Source: Chromohalobacter sp. 11-W
Lineage (GTDB): Bacteria > Pseudomonadota > Gammaproteobacteria > Pseudomonadales > Halomonadaceae
NCBI RefSeq assembly: GCF_029889905.1
Contig: NZ_JARANZ010000001.1
Location: forward strand, 496,001 to 560,000
Length of the DNA stretch: 64,000 nt
Reading direction: 5' to 3'
This document shows, piece by piece, positions 28,368 through 39,228 of the stretch. The notes beneath the pieces are model-generated. The model ran no database searches. It was not told where the DNA came from and worked only from the letters and a program-made list of their open reading frames with translations. The stretch's first letter is position 1; each line of letters opens with the position of its first letter. The translations under genes were made by a program, and so were the position numbers.

Positions 28368-29549
28368 ATGACCATCGCTGACCGCTGGCTGCTTCCCGAC
28401 GGCATGGATGAAGTACTTCCGCCTCAGGCGACGCGCATGGAACAACTGCGTCGTGCGTTGCTCGATCTCTATGATCGCTGGGGATATGACCTGGTGATTC
28501 CTCCGACGGTCGAGTTTCTCGATTCGCTTTTGACCGGCACGGGGACCGATCTCGATCTGCAGACATTCAAGCTGACCGACCAGCTCTCCGGACGGATGAT
28601 GGGCGCCAGCGCGGATGTGACGCCGCAGGTGGCGCGTATGGATGCGCATTCCTTGCAGCGCAATGGGCCGGCACGGCTTTGCTATTGCACGACCGTGTTG
28701 CGTGCCAAAGCCGATCAACATCAGGGAGGGCGCAGCCCGACTCAGGTGGGGGTGGAACTGTTCGGCCATGCGGGGTTGGATGCCGACATCGAGGTCTTGC
28801 GGTTGGCACTCACGGGGCTGGAAGTCGCCGGGGCGGATGAAACTCACCTGGCGCTCAGTCATATCGGCATCTATCGTGCCTTGGTGCACGCGGCGGCATT
28901 GAATGCGGAAAGCGAATATGCGCTTTTCGAAGCCATCGAGCGCAAGGCCTTCAACGACGTCGATGCCCTGGTCGCGCGGGATGTGCGTGACCCCGCGTTG
29001 GCCGAGATGCTGCAAACATTGCCGCGTCTTTACGGGGGCCAGGAGATACTTGACCAGGCCCGCGAGGTCTTTGCGGGCGCGCCTCCCGCAGTTGCGGCGG
29101 CACTGGATGAACTGCAGGCGTTGTGCCGTGCCGTCACGGCCAATCATCTACAGGCCGAGGTGTATATCGACCTGGCTGAACTGCGTGGGTATCAATACCA
29201 CACGGGTATGGTGTTTGCGGCTTATGTGCCGGGTTACGGTCAGGCCTTGGCCAAGGGAGGGCGCTACGATGACACCGGACGCGCCTTCGGTCGGGCGCGC
29301 CCGGCGACGGGATTTTCCATGGATCTCAAGCTGTTGGCCTCGCTCATCGAGAGCGGTCCGCGTGGCGATGCCATCTGGGCGCCTGCCGATGATCGTGCCA
29401 CGCTCACCCAGGCCATTGCGCATCTGCGCGCTGCCGGTGAGCGCGTCATTCAAGCATTGCCAGGGCAGCGTGTGGGGCCTCGCGAACAGCGTTGCGATCG
29501 ACAATTAGTGGAAACCAACGGCGAATGGCGGGTCGAACCGCTCGCGTAA
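28368..29549 (+). CDS. hisZ: ATP phosphoribosyltransferase regulatory subunit HisZ
   Basis: HisZ, 393 aa, a catalytically inactive relative of histidyl-tRNA synthetase that activates the short form of HisG and makes it sensitive to histidine. The aaRS class II-like core is recognisable (PPTVEFLDSL, MMGASADVTPQVARMDAHS, LCYCTTVLR). GRYDDTG replaces the synthetase active site near the C-terminus, and the anticodon-binding domain is missing, as expected. Start ATG 28368 follows GGCAGGACC. Its presence implies that the genome encodes a short HisG elsewhere. The hisZ-purA order is conserved in Pseudomonas relatives. Confidence 0.95.
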   Translation: MTIADRWLLPDGMDEVLPPQATRMEQLRRALLDLYDRWGYDLVIPPTVEFLDSLLTGTGTDLDLQTFKLTDQLSGRMMGASADVTPQVARMDAHSLQRNGPARLCYCTTVLRAKADQHQGGRSPTQVGVELFGHAGLDADIEVLRLALTGLEVAGADETHLALSHIGIYRALVHAAALNAESEYALFEAIERKAFNDVDALVARDVRDPALAEMLQTLPRLYGGQEILDQAREVFAGAPPAVAAALDELQALCRAVTANHLQAEVYIDLAELRGYQYHTGMVFAAYVPGYGQALAKGGRYDDTGRAFGRARPATGFSMDLKLLASLIESGPRGDAIWAPADDRATLTQAIAHLRAAGERVIQALPGQRVGPREQRCDRQLVETNGEWRVEPLA

Positions 29550-30878
<1,329 letters not shown>

Positions 30879-30910
30879 TCTCGCGGCGTTTGTCTGCCGC
30901 ACTTGAGTGA

Positions 30911-30944
30911 CGCCCGATCGGCTTCAATACCGATCGGGCGTTTT
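30911..30944 (+). terminator. Rho-independent terminator after purA
   Basis: CGCCCGATCGG (30911-30921) and CCGATCGGGCG (30930-30940) form an 11-bp stem, followed by TTTT. Confidence 0.88.
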
Positions 30945-30995
30945 CATGACGGCACTCGGCTTGTAAGGGCGATGCTTTTGCCCCTTGGCAGTGAA

Positions 30996-31024
30996 AAGGT
31001 CCGCATCGGCGCGGACCTTTTTTT
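30996..31024. terminator. Probable bidirectional terminator between purA and the symporter gene
   Basis: AAAGGTCCGC (30996-31005) pairs with GCGGACCTTT (31011-31020); seven T follow on the plus strand and A-rich sequence precedes, giving a T-ended form on the minus strand as well. It separates convergent purA and the symporter. Confidence 0.8.
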
Positions 31025-31062
31025 GTCATGCGTGTTTGTCATGTGTGGTGCTGCTGGGTCGT

Positions 31063-32658
31063 CTAGCCGGCGAACGCCGCATAAATGGCAATGACGCACA
31101 GGACTAGCACCAAGCCCACGGGCCAAGCGCCTTTCCAGGGCGTCAGATCGACTTCGCCTGCATCCTGGTGAACCCACTTGGTTTCGCGTGGGCAGACCTT
31201 GCCGATGATCAGCATGATGGCGATCAGCAGCACGAAGACGCCTGCTACGAAATGGTACTGACTAGTAACGTCGAGAATCTTGTTGAAGGGCGGTATGAAA
31301 TACCCTGCTGCTATCAATAAGCAGCCCGCGACCAAGCCTATCTTGGCGGCAATCGCGGGAACGCGCTTGGTGAGTAGCCCCACTAGGACCACAGCCAGGA
31401 TGGGAATGAAGTAAATCGCGTTCATCGTCTGCAAGTAGCTGAACAGGCTTTCCTGGCCCGCGAGAAGCGGCGCGATGACCATGGCGGCAATGGCCATGAT
31501 CCAGCCGAAGATCTTGCCTGATTTAACCACTTGCGCTTCCGTTGCATCTTTCTTGATGACGCCTTTGTAGATGCCCAGGCTGAACAGCGTCGTGGTGCTG
31601 TTGAGAGCCGAGTTGAACGACGACAGGATGGCGCCGACCATCACGGCAGCGAAAAAGCCGGTCAGGTAAGGGGGCAGGATATCGAACACCAGGTGGCCGT
31701 AGGCTTCATCGGCCTGGACGCCCTGGTCGGCATACATGTGGTACGCGATGATGCCCGGAAGTACGAGGTACAGGGGGCCGAGAAGCTTGAAGAAACCGGT
31801 CAGCAGAACACCCTTCTGGCCTTCGGCGAGCGTCTTTGCGGCGAAGGTGCGCTGAATGATCTGTTGGTTGGTGGTCCAGTAGAACAGGTTGATCAGGAAG
31901 ACGCCGGTGAATAGCGTGGCGAACGGTACGGCCTGATCCTCGCGCCCCATCGAATTGAACATCTCGGGGTGCTGTTCGTTGAGGATATCCCAGCCGGCCA
32001 GGATGCCCCCGCCGTCGCTAACGGCATTGAGAGCGAAGAACACGATCAAGAGGCCGCCGATGAGTAGTCCGACCCCATTGAGCGTATCGGACACGGCCAC
32101 CGTACGCAGCCCCCCGAAGAGCGCATACACGGCGCCGATCAGGCCCACGATCCATACGGTCGCCCACAGCAGGAAGCTGCTCGATTCGATGCCTGTCAGC
32201 CCCGGGAGATCGAGCATGCCTTGCAAACCGATCGCCCCGGAGTACAGCACGATCGGGAGCAGGATTACCGCATAGGCGATCAGGAAGATGATGTTACATA
32301 TCAACTGCGTGCCGTGATCGAAGCGGATCTCCAGCAGTTGCGGTACGGTCGCAATCCCGCTACGCAGGAAGCGTGGCAAAAAGAAGAGCGCCAGCAGCAC
32401 CAGGGCAACGACCGCAACGACCTCCCACGCCATGACACTCAAGCCATCGGTGAAGGCGGCCCCGTTGAGCCCCACCATCTGTTCGGTGGAGAGGTTGGTC
32501 ATCAACAGTGAGCCGGCGATCAGCGGAAAGGTCAGGCTACGGCCGGCCAAGAAGTAGCCGCGGGTGCTACGCAGGTCGTCTCGGCGCGTGATCAGCCAGG
32601 TGATCAGTGCGACGAGCCCCGTGAAGAAAAGAAACGAGATCAGCGTCAGGGCATGCAT
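31063..32658 (-). CDS. Sodium:solute symporter (SSS family)
   Basis: A 531-aa integral membrane protein with about 14 hydrophobic helices of the LeuT-like sodium:solute symporter family. The N-terminal part has FLAGRSLTFPLIAGSLLMTNLS, the usual SSS region around helix 1, and an FNSALNSTTTLFS segment that matches the conserved sodium-site helix. The closest character is the sugar or myo-inositol branch (SglT/YidK-like), but no sugar-metabolism gene adjoins it, so the solute is unknown. It is a single gene between terminators, on the opposite strand from purA. Confidence 0.88.
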   Translation of the reverse strand: MHALTLISFLFFTGLVALITWLITRRDDLRSTRGYFLAGRSLTFPLIAGSLLMTNLSTEQMVGLNGAAFTDGLSVMAWEVVAVVALVLLALFFLPRFLRSGIATVPQLLEIRFDHGTQLICNIIFLIAYAVILLPIVLYSGAIGLQGMLDLPGLTGIESSSFLLWATVWIVGLIGAVYALFGGLRTVAVSDTLNGVGLLIGGLLIVFFALNAVSDGGGILAGWDILNEQHPEMFNSMGREDQAVPFATLFTGVFLINLFYWTTNQQIIQRTFAAKTLAEGQKGVLLTGFFKLLGPLYLVLPGIIAYHMYADQGVQADEAYGHLVFDILPPYLTGFFAAVMVGAILSSFNSALNSTTTLFSLGIYKGVIKKDATEAQVVKSGKIFGWIMAIAAMVIAPLLAGQESLFSYLQTMNAIYFIPILAVVLVGLLTKRVPAIAAKIGLVAGCLLIAAGYFIPPFNKILDVTSQYHFVAGVFVLLIAIMLIIGKVCPRETKWVHQDAGEVDLTPWKGAWPVGLVLVLCVIAIYAAFAG

Positions 32659-32858
32659 GGAATGGGCATCCTTGGACTTTCATGGGTCATGGCCGTGTCG
32701 ATTGAAGGCCCGCGACATGGCCTTGGCATATCGTCAGTCTTCAAGCGCACGGGCGTGTCGATAACACTACATCGTGAGGACGAATTTTAGCCGGCAAACA
32801 GTAAACTACCATTCCCCATTTGTCTGACATTGCTCAAGTAATGTCTGTGTAACTCGAT

Positions 32859-34388
32859 TTATGGATCGCTAGTGCCCTGGCGACAGGCCCCCTCCAAGGA
32901 GACGAAGGTTGCGTCTTGCCACTGGTACAGCGTGTACCAGCCACGTTCCAGAAGAGGCTCGAGGATGGTGCAGTGGTTGGCGAAGGCATCGCGCAGCGCC
33001 TGGTCGCCATAGAACTCGTAACGTTGGGGCAAGCCCAGGCGGTAAAGGTTTTGATAGCCCCACCAGTAGCCGTTGTCGAGATAGCTTCCCATGAGCTTCT
33101 TGACTACGGGGAATGCATGCGCGGTGTTGTCGGCGCTTTTACTGAGTGGAAGCGTGCCGACGACGACGAGGGGGCCGTTCGCCTCGAGTCGTCGCAGGTC
33201 GTCGACCAGCTGGCGGGATACGCTTTCCTCGAAGGCCTTCTGGCTACCCTGGGCATTGCCGTAGGCATAAGCGATCACAGTGGCACCTCCCAGCACGAGA
33301 ATGAGCATTGACGCGCCTAGACGGCGCCATCCGTAATGCTCGCAAGTAGCCACCGCACAGAACAGTGAGCCGGCACACAAGGCGCCGAACCCGATGAAGG
33401 TGCGCGGACGCCAGAGAGGGTCTTCAAGCGCCGCCATGATGCCCAGCGCACCAAGCGGTAGTAGCAGCAAGATGACCAACATGAGCAAGAGCCGCCAGGG
33501 CCATGCAAGGGGACGCTTGGCCTGTGCAGGGCAAAGGGTGCCAAGGATCAGACCGATCAATGCGATTAGGGCCGTGACCGATAGGCCCCACCGCGGTGCG
33601 CCAGCGAGTGCCCTGGTCGCATAGCGCCAGAAGGTCAGAGTGTTGTCGAAGATATGCATAGGCAGTGTCGCTGGGGCGGCCATCTGGCTATGTGACAGGC
33701 TATAACCGCCAGCCAGCCACCAGCCTGAGATCAGCTTGTACCCTAGGAGCGTGACGGCGCCAGCGGCGAGCAAGCCGACATGGCGCCGCCATTGGAGTGT
33801 GCCATGCGTGGCCAGGCTGAGCAGAACATGAAACGCGAGCAACACGAAGTAAACGCTCACCGCTGCCTGATAGAAGCATAGGCTGGCGAATAAGCCGATG
33901 ACCGATAGCATGATGCCCTTTCCCGGTGACGCTTTCATGCCGGCGGCGAGGGCCAGTCCGGCGCAACTGACGGCAAGTGCCATGGGCAAGGCATCGAACT
34001 GATAGGAAAGGTTCTGCAGGAAGAAGGGCTGCAGCACCAACAGCGCCATCGCAAGCCAGGCGTGGCCGTCACTAAATTCTACAAAGGCCTGACGTAGCGC
34101 AACGAGCATTGTCGCGACGCTGGCCAATCCCAGCCATAAAGGTAGTGGGGCTAGCTCGACGACACGCGCGCCCTGATTGAGCGTGAGCATGACGACATCG
34201 GCAAGAGGACGCGCATTCGAGGTCCAGCCGGGCTCGCCATGCATGCTGCGCCAGATATCGTCGAGATAGAGACGATCGGCTGCCACGATCGGATAAGTGG
34301 CCAGCACAAGACCAAGGAAGATTCCCACCCATCGCCAGACATCGGCACTCGGCGTGCGAGAGGGGGGCGTAATTGACGGTATCGACAT
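32859..34388 (-). CDS. GtrII-like membrane glucosyltransferase
   Basis: A 509-aa protein with about 11 membrane helices and a C-terminal periplasmic part of about 120 residues (from around ALEDPLWRP onward). The early loop contains 'ADRLYLDDIWRSMHG', matching the acidic DD-x2-R motif of the GtrII/GT-C glycosyltransferase fold, where the donor is polyprenyl-phosphate glucose. GtrII proteins glucosylate O-antigen, but here the gene faces opgG-opgH across 254 bp, which suggests periplasmic glucan as an acceptor. That is an inference from position. Start ATG 34388 is chosen over 34430 because the shorter form begins near the first helix. Confidence 0.7.
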   Translation of the reverse strand: MSIPSITPPSRTPSADVWRWVGIFLGLVLATYPIVAADRLYLDDIWRSMHGEPGWTSNARPLADVVMLTLNQGARVVELAPLPLWLGLASVATMLVALRQAFVEFSDGHAWLAMALLVLQPFFLQNLSYQFDALPMALAVSCAGLALAAGMKASPGKGIMLSVIGLFASLCFYQAAVSVYFVLLAFHVLLSLATHGTLQWRRHVGLLAAGAVTLLGYKLISGWWLAGGYSLSHSQMAAPATLPMHIFDNTLTFWRYATRALAGAPRWGLSVTALIALIGLILGTLCPAQAKRPLAWPWRLLLMLVILLLLPLGALGIMAALEDPLWRPRTFIGFGALCAGSLFCAVATCEHYGWRRLGASMLILVLGGATVIAYAYGNAQGSQKAFEESVSRQLVDDLRRLEANGPLVVVGTLPLSKSADNTAHAFPVVKKLMGSYLDNGYWWGYQNLYRLGLPQRYEFYGDQALRDAFANHCTILEPLLERGWYTLYQWQDATFVSLEGACRQGTSDP

Positions 34389-34630
34389 CAGGTACCCTGC
34401 GTGGTGTAGAGAAAGCGTGGATGAGCGCAATGTGACGACAACGCTGCCGGTGGGCTCCCTTCATGCCCTGCGTGATGCTAAGCTCTTGTATCGGGAGCAT
34501 GGAGGGCTTCTCGTCTCATCAATCTGCGTCGCCTCTGGAACTTTCATCTTCGTTGGGTGTATTGCATACACTAGTGTGCTCAGCCGAAGAATGTGACGTA
34601 AAGGGGTGACTTGCCCCTGAAAAGCCGCAA

Positions 34631-34646
34631 GGGAGTAGTAATGTGA
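34631..34646 (+). promoter_or_regulatory. opgG initiation region with overlapping start-stop ATG-TGA
   Basis: GGGAG (34631-34635) precedes ATGTGAGTG. The opgG start is GTG at 34643. An ATG at 34641, better spaced for some ribosomes, is followed immediately by TGA (34644-34646), so it would encode only one residue. The two initiation codons compete for one ribosome site. Confidence 0.5.
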
Positions 34647-36247
34647 GTGTACCGAATCGACATTTTTTGACGGCAATTTCCTCGCGTCGTTGTAGTCGCC
34701 CTATCGCGGGCATGCTGGGCGTATGGTTAGCCTTCGCGGCGCAGGCATGTGTGGCCTTTGGCTTCGAGGATGTGGTCAAGAAAGCCGAACAACTTTCCGA
34801 GCAAGGGTACCAAGCACCCGGAACAAACTTGCCGGAATCGCTGAGCAACCTGGAGTACTCGGATTACGCCAAGATCCACACCAAAGATGGTCACGCGCTG
34901 TGGGAAGATGAAGACCTACCCTTCAATCTCGCTTTCTTTCATAAAGGGATGCACTACGACACCTCGGTGAAGATACACACCGTGGTGGAAGGTGAAGTGG
35001 AAGATATTGCCTTCGATCCCGACGATTTCGCTTACGGTGACCTGGATATTCCCGAGGAAGATCTCGAGAACCTCGGGTTTGCGGGATTCAAGGTGACCAA
35101 TGCGCTCAATGACCCCGATCACATGAATGAAGTCATGGCTTTTCAGGGAGCGAGTTATTTCCGCACCTTGGGGCGTGATCAGACTTATGGTGCATCCGGT
35201 CGTGGTCTGGCGATCGACACGGCGTTACCCAGTGGTGAGGAATTCCCCGCGTTTCGTGAGTTCTGGGTCGTCAAGCCAAGCAACGATAGCCAGTATCTGA
35301 CGGTGTTCGCACTGCTCGATTCGCCGAGCCTTGCCGGCGCTTATCGCTTCGTTCTTCGTCCTGGCGAAGACACCGTCGTCGATGTGACATCGCATCTCTT
35401 CATGCGTAACGCCGTGGAAAAACTGGGGGTCGCACCGCTGACGAGTATGTACTTGTATGGTCCTGGCCAGCCTACGGACTCACTCAACTATCGGCCGGCG
35501 ATTCACGATTCCAATGGCCTGTTGGTGCACGACGGAGGCAAAAAAGCGGAAGGGGGCAAGGAAGACTGGGTCTGGCGCCCACTTGCCAATCCCGACAAGT
35601 TGATGGTCGACGAGCAAGATGTCGATTCTCTCAAGGGGTTCGGACTGCTGCAGCGCAGTCACGACTTTCATGATTATGAAGATCTCAAAGATCGCTATGA
35701 TCGTCGTCCAAGCGTGTGGATCGAGCCTCAAGGCGACTGGGGCAAGGGCCAAGTCGAACTGATCCAGATCCCCACGCCAGACGAAACCAACGATAATATC
35801 GTCACCTTGTGGAAGCCCGACGAAGCGCCGCAAGCGGGCGATGAACTCGACTTCAATTATCGTATGTACTGGACGACGCACGAAGCCAAGTTCCATAGCC
35901 CCGATTTATCCTGGGCTGGTCAGACGCGTCGCTCGCAAGGCGAGGTACGTAAAGACAACTTGGTGCGTGAGACCGATGGTTCGCTGGCGTTCATCGTCGA
36001 CTTCAAGGGACCGGGACTGGAGTCGATCAAGGACGGTGCCAGCATGCAAGTCGATGCCTCCGTCGGAGACAACGGTGAACTGGTCGAAAGTCGTGTCGTT
36101 CCCAATGACGCCGAAGGTGGTTGGCGGATGTTCGTGCGCGTCAAGCGTGGCGATGACAATCAACCTCTGGATATTCGCGCTTACCTGAAGGATGGGGACG
36201 AGCGACTTTCGGAAACCTGGTATTACCGGCTCCCCGCCAATGGTTGA
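34643..36247 (+). CDS. opgG: Periplasmic glucan biosynthesis protein OpgG
   Basis: OpgG (MdoG), 534 aa, a periplasmic protein needed to build branched osmoregulated periplasmic glucans with OpgH. A signal peptide ends near AQACVAFG; family landmarks are '[19 protein letters not shown]', [24 protein letters not shown] and [10 protein letters not shown]. The C-terminal immunoglobulin-like domain follows ([14 protein letters not shown]). The start is GTG 34643, the only codon that gives a complete signal peptide with a nearby ribosome site. The stop overlaps the opgH start by 8 bases. Confidence 0.95.
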   Translation: MSVPNRHFLTAISSRRCSRPIAGMLGVWLAFAAQACVAFGFEDVVKKAEQLSEQGYQAPGTNLPESLSNLEYSDYAKIHTKDGHALWEDEDLPFNLAFFHKGMHYDTSVKIHTVVEGEVEDIAFDPDDFAYGDLDIPEEDLENLGFAGFKVTNALNDPDHMNEVMAFQGASYFRTLGRDQTYGASGRGLAIDTALPSGEEFPAFREFWVVKPSNDSQYLTVFALLDSPSLAGAYRFVLRPGEDTVVDVTSHLFMRNAVEKLGVAPLTSMYLYGPGQPTDSLNYRPAIHDSNGLLVHDGGKKAEGGKEDWVWRPLANPDKLMVDEQDVDSLKGFGLLQRSHDFHDYEDLKDRYDRRPSVWIEPQGDWGKGQVELIQIPTPDETNDNIVTLWKPDEAPQAGDELDFNYRMYWTTHEAKFHSPDLSWAGQTRRSQGEVRKDNLVRETDGSLAFIVDFKGPGLESIKDGASMQVDASVGDNGELVESRVVPNDAEGGWRMFVRVKRGDDNQPLDIRAYLKDGDERLSETWYYRLPANG

Positions 36248-38741
36248 TACACAAGCCGATACAGTGACCGGCGATTACCTCGAACGCCTGGCACAGGAAA
36301 CGGATTCCCGAGGGGCGCGCCGCGAGCTGCTCGCTAGTCGCCTCGATGACCAAGGCATGGAAGCCTTGCACTCGAGTCTCGGCGCGCGCGCTGTCTCGGA
36401 GGATGACCCGGCGGCGGCATCGGTGGGCGCACGCCTGTCGCTGGCGTATAGCGCCCGCCCGTTGGCGCCGCCCACCGTGCTCACGACTGACGCGCAAGGC
36501 ATTACGCGGCTTTGCACTACGCCGCCGATAGTGCGCACACCCTTGGCACCGGAGCCATGGGCGACCAATCCTTTCGTGCGTTATGCCCAGCGTACGCGCA
36601 ACTGGGTAGAGCGTGGCTTTCGTCGACGTCAAAAGGGCGGGTCGGACACCATACCGACCCCGCGTTGGCAGAAAGTCGGCAGGTTGCGTCGCAAGATTCT
36701 GTTGCTTCTGGTGATAGGGCAGAGCCTGGTGGCGGCGGAATACATGCGTTCGGTGTTGCCCTATCAAGGCAAGCAAGCGCTCGAAGTCGCCATCCTGACG
36801 CTGTTCGTGCTGTTGTTTTGCTGGGTCTCGGCGGGATTCTGGACGGCCCTCATGGGATTCTTTCAGCTTTTGCGCGGACGCGACCGCTACGCGATCGATG
36901 CGCGCGATGTGCAGGAAGATGCGCCGATCGACGAAACGGCGCGCACGGCGTTGGTCGTGCCCATCTGCAATGAGGATGTGGCGCGCGTTTTTGCCGGTGT
37001 GCGGGCCACGCTCGAGTCGCTGCGCGATAGCGGCCAGGAACGTCACTTCGACCTGTTTATTCTGAGCGATACCTTCGATCCCGAGCTTGCGATCGCGGAG
37101 ACGCACGCTTGGCTGGCGTTGTGTCGTGAGCTGGATGCCTTCGACCGAGTCTTCTATCGCCGCCGCCAGCGCCGCATGAAGCGCAAGAGCGGCAATATCG
37201 ACGACTTCTGCCGCCGTTGGGGCGCCAATTACCGCTACATGGTGGTGCTGGATGCCGACAGCGTCATGAGCGGTGCTTGCTTGACGCGTCTGGTGCGGTT
37301 GATGGAAGCGCATCCCAAGGCAGGGATTATCCAGTCCGCGCCGCGCGCCTCCGGACGCCTGAATCTCTACGCCCGCATGCAGCAATTTGCCACGCGCGTC
37401 TATGGGCCGCTATTCACGGCGGGGCTGCATTTCTGGCAGTTGGGCGAGTCGCATTACTGGGGGCATAACGCGATCATTCGTCTGGCCCCCTTCATGCGTC
37501 ACTGCATGCTGGCACCGCTGCCTGGGAAAGGCTCCCTTTCCGGGGAAATCCTGTCTCACGATTTCGTCGAAGCGGCGTTGATGCGTCGGGCAGGGTGGGG
37601 CGTGTGGATCGCCTACAATCTGGATGGCAGTTACGAAGAGATGCCGCCGAACCTTCTCGACGAGCTCAATCGCGATCGCCGCTGGTGTCACGGCAACTTG
37701 ATGAACTTTCGCCTGTTTCTGGCCAAGGGCATTCATCCCGTGCATCGCGCGGTCTTCCTGACCGGGGTGATGTCGTATATATCGGCGCCGCTGTGGTGCT
37801 TGTTCCTGATCTTGTCGACTGCCTTGCTGGCGGTGCATACGTTGAGTACGCCGCAGTATTTCCCCGAGCCGGGTATGATGTTTCCTGTCTGGCCGCAGTG
37901 GAATCCGACCATGGCGGTGGGACTGTTCGCGGCGACGGCCACGCTTTTGTTCTTACCCAAGGTACTCAGCGTGATCCTGGTCATCGCGCAAGGGTCCAAG
38001 GAGTTCGGCGGCGGCTTACGGCTATGCGCGGGGATGGTCTTGGAATCGCTGTTCTCCATGCTGATGGCGCCGGTACGAATGCTTTTCCATACACGCTTCG
38101 TACTGACGGCGCTTCTGGGGCGCGCCATACAATGGCGTTCTCCGTCGCGTGACAACAGCGATACGCCCTGGGGCGATGCCGTGCGTCACCATGGCGTTCA
38201 GACGCTCATCGGGGCGGTGTGGGCCATGGGCGTGTATTATATGGAACCGACCTTTCTCTGGTGGTTGGCACCCATCGTGGGCGCCTTGATGGTGTCGATC
38301 CCGGTTTCGGTATTTTCCAGCCGTGTGTCGCTGGGGCGCTGGTGTCAGCATGCGCGCTTGTTTCGTATTCCCGAAGAAACGCATCCCCCGCGTGTGTTGC
38401 GGCGCATGGTGCGTCATCTGAAACGCATGCGCGCTCAGCAGGCGGCGGCACCGACGTTCGTGCAGGTGGTCGTCGACCCCATGGCCAATGCGCTAGGGTG
38501 TGCGCTGGCCACGAGCCGGCATGGCGTATCGGCGCTTCTACGGCAACGTCGAGAGGAACGGGTCAAGGCGGTCGTCACCGAGAACCCCACCAAGGTGGAG
38601 CCTGCGGCTCAATTGAACTTTCTCGATGACCCCGTGTTGCTGTCGATGCTACATCACTGGGTATGGACATCACCCGACGCACACCCGGACTGGCGCGAAC
38701 TCGGTACGCCGACGCCTGTCTCATGGCGGGTGCCGGGATGA
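36240..38741 (+). CDS. opgH: Glucan beta-1,2-glucosyltransferase OpgH
   Basis: OpgH (MdoH), 833 aa, an inner-membrane GT2 glycosyltransferase that polymerises UDP-glucose into linear beta-1,2 glucan and exports it; OpgG then adds branches. About eight membrane helices flank a large cytoplasmic catalytic domain with [17 protein letters not shown] at its start, [10 protein letters not shown] as the D-x-D region and [12 protein letters not shown] as the acceptor motif. ATG 36240 lies inside the last codons of opgG, so translation is likely coupled. In E. coli OpgH also links UDP-glucose supply to cell size; whether this holds here is unknown. Confidence 0.95.
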   Translation: MVDTQADTVTGDYLERLAQETDSRGARRELLASRLDDQGMEALHSSLGARAVSEDDPAAASVGARLSLAYSARPLAPPTVLTTDAQGITRLCTTPPIVRTPLAPEPWATNPFVRYAQRTRNWVERGFRRRQKGGSDTIPTPRWQKVGRLRRKILLLLVIGQSLVAAEYMRSVLPYQGKQALEVAILTLFVLLFCWVSAGFWTALMGFFQLLRGRDRYAIDARDVQEDAPIDETARTALVVPICNEDVARVFAGVRATLESLRDSGQERHFDLFILSDTFDPELAIAETHAWLALCRELDAFDRVFYRRRQRRMKRKSGNIDDFCRRWGANYRYMVVLDADSVMSGACLTRLVRLMEAHPKAGIIQSAPRASGRLNLYARMQQFATRVYGPLFTAGLHFWQLGESHYWGHNAIIRLAPFMRHCMLAPLPGKGSLSGEILSHDFVEAALMRRAGWGVWIAYNLDGSYEEMPPNLLDELNRDRRWCHGNLMNFRLFLAKGIHPVHRAVFLTGVMSYISAPLWCLFLILSTALLAVHTLSTPQYFPEPGMMFPVWPQWNPTMAVGLFAATATLLFLPKVLSVILVIAQGSKEFGGGLRLCAGMVLESLFSMLMAPVRMLFHTRFVLTALLGRAIQWRSPSRDNSDTPWGDAVRHHGVQTLIGAVWAMGVYYMEPTFLWWLAPIVGALMVSIPVSVFSSRVSLGRWCQHARLFRIPEETHPPRVLRRMVRHLKRMRAQQAAAPTFVQVVVDPMANALGCALATSRHGVSALLRQRREERVKAVVTENPTKVEPAAQLNFLDDPVLLSMLHHWVWTSPDAHPDWRELGTPTPVSWRVPG

Positions 38742-38850
38742 GACGACGGGCGACGAAGTATCGCCGCCAGCCTAGCTGCTATGCTGGAGACGATGTCTGT
38801 GAGTGGCCTTTCGTTTAGCGTCGCATTCAAGGAAAGAAGGAGATAAAGGA

Positions 38851-39093
38851 ATGAGCATTATTTTGTGGTTGATCATCGGGGGCCTGGCCGGCTGGATCGC
38901 AGGCAAGATCATGCGCGGTGGCGGCTTCGGTATCCTCGGCAACATCGGCGTCGGCATCGTGGGCGCGGTTATCGGCGGCTTCCTCTTCAGTCTACTGGGA
39001 CTGGCGCAGACCAATATCATCGGCTCGTTGATCATGGCCGTGATCGGTGCCGTGCTGCTGCTGTGGATCGTGGCCAAGGTTCGGAAGTCGTAG
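38851..39093 (+). CDS. GlsB/YeaQ/YmgE family stress-response membrane protein
   Basis: An 80-aa, very hydrophobic, Gly-rich protein with three short membrane helices (IILWLIIGGLAGWIAGKIM; ILGNIGVGIVGAVIGGFLF; LIMAVIGAVLLLWIV). The GGLAGWIAGKIMRG motif is typical of the transglycosylase-associated family, which shows no enzymatic activity by itself and is often stress-induced. The start follows AAGGAGATAAAGGA. It is 109 bp after opgH and ends at its own terminator, so it is likely a separate unit within the glucan region. Confidence 0.88.
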   Translation: MSIILWLIIGGLAGWIAGKIMRGGGFGILGNIGVGIVGAVIGGFLFSLLGLAQTNIIGSLIMAVIGAVLLLWIVAKVRKS

Positions 39094-39156
39094 CGCGCCG
39101 TGGGTACAGACCCGCTAAAGAGCGTCCGTTGAATATGGAAAACGAATGATTCCTTG

Positions 39157-39186
39157 CCCCGGCCCCTTTGAGAGGTCGGGGTTTTT
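39157..39186 (+). terminator. Terminator after the YeaQ-like gene
   Basis: CCCCGGCC (39157-39164) pairs with GGTCGGGG (39174-39181) with one G-T wobble, followed by TTTTT. Confidence 0.75.
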
Positions 39187-39228
39187 CATGGATGCAGTGT
39201 TCTCGGAACTGCTGTGAGGCTCGTGCTT

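Noticed and set aside
31063-32658. Symporter considered as a compatible-solute (proline) transporter PutP
   Set aside because: Sequence character is closer to the sugar branch of the SSS family, and no proline, betaine or ectoine genes are nearby.
34499-34605. Short plus-strand reading frame between the GtrII-like gene and opgG
   Set aside because: About 35 codons with no good ribosome site and no recognisable family; more likely leader DNA of the divergent promoters.
36141-37385. 414-codon minus-strand frame
   Set aside because: Antisense to opgH; no ribosome site and no recognisable motif.
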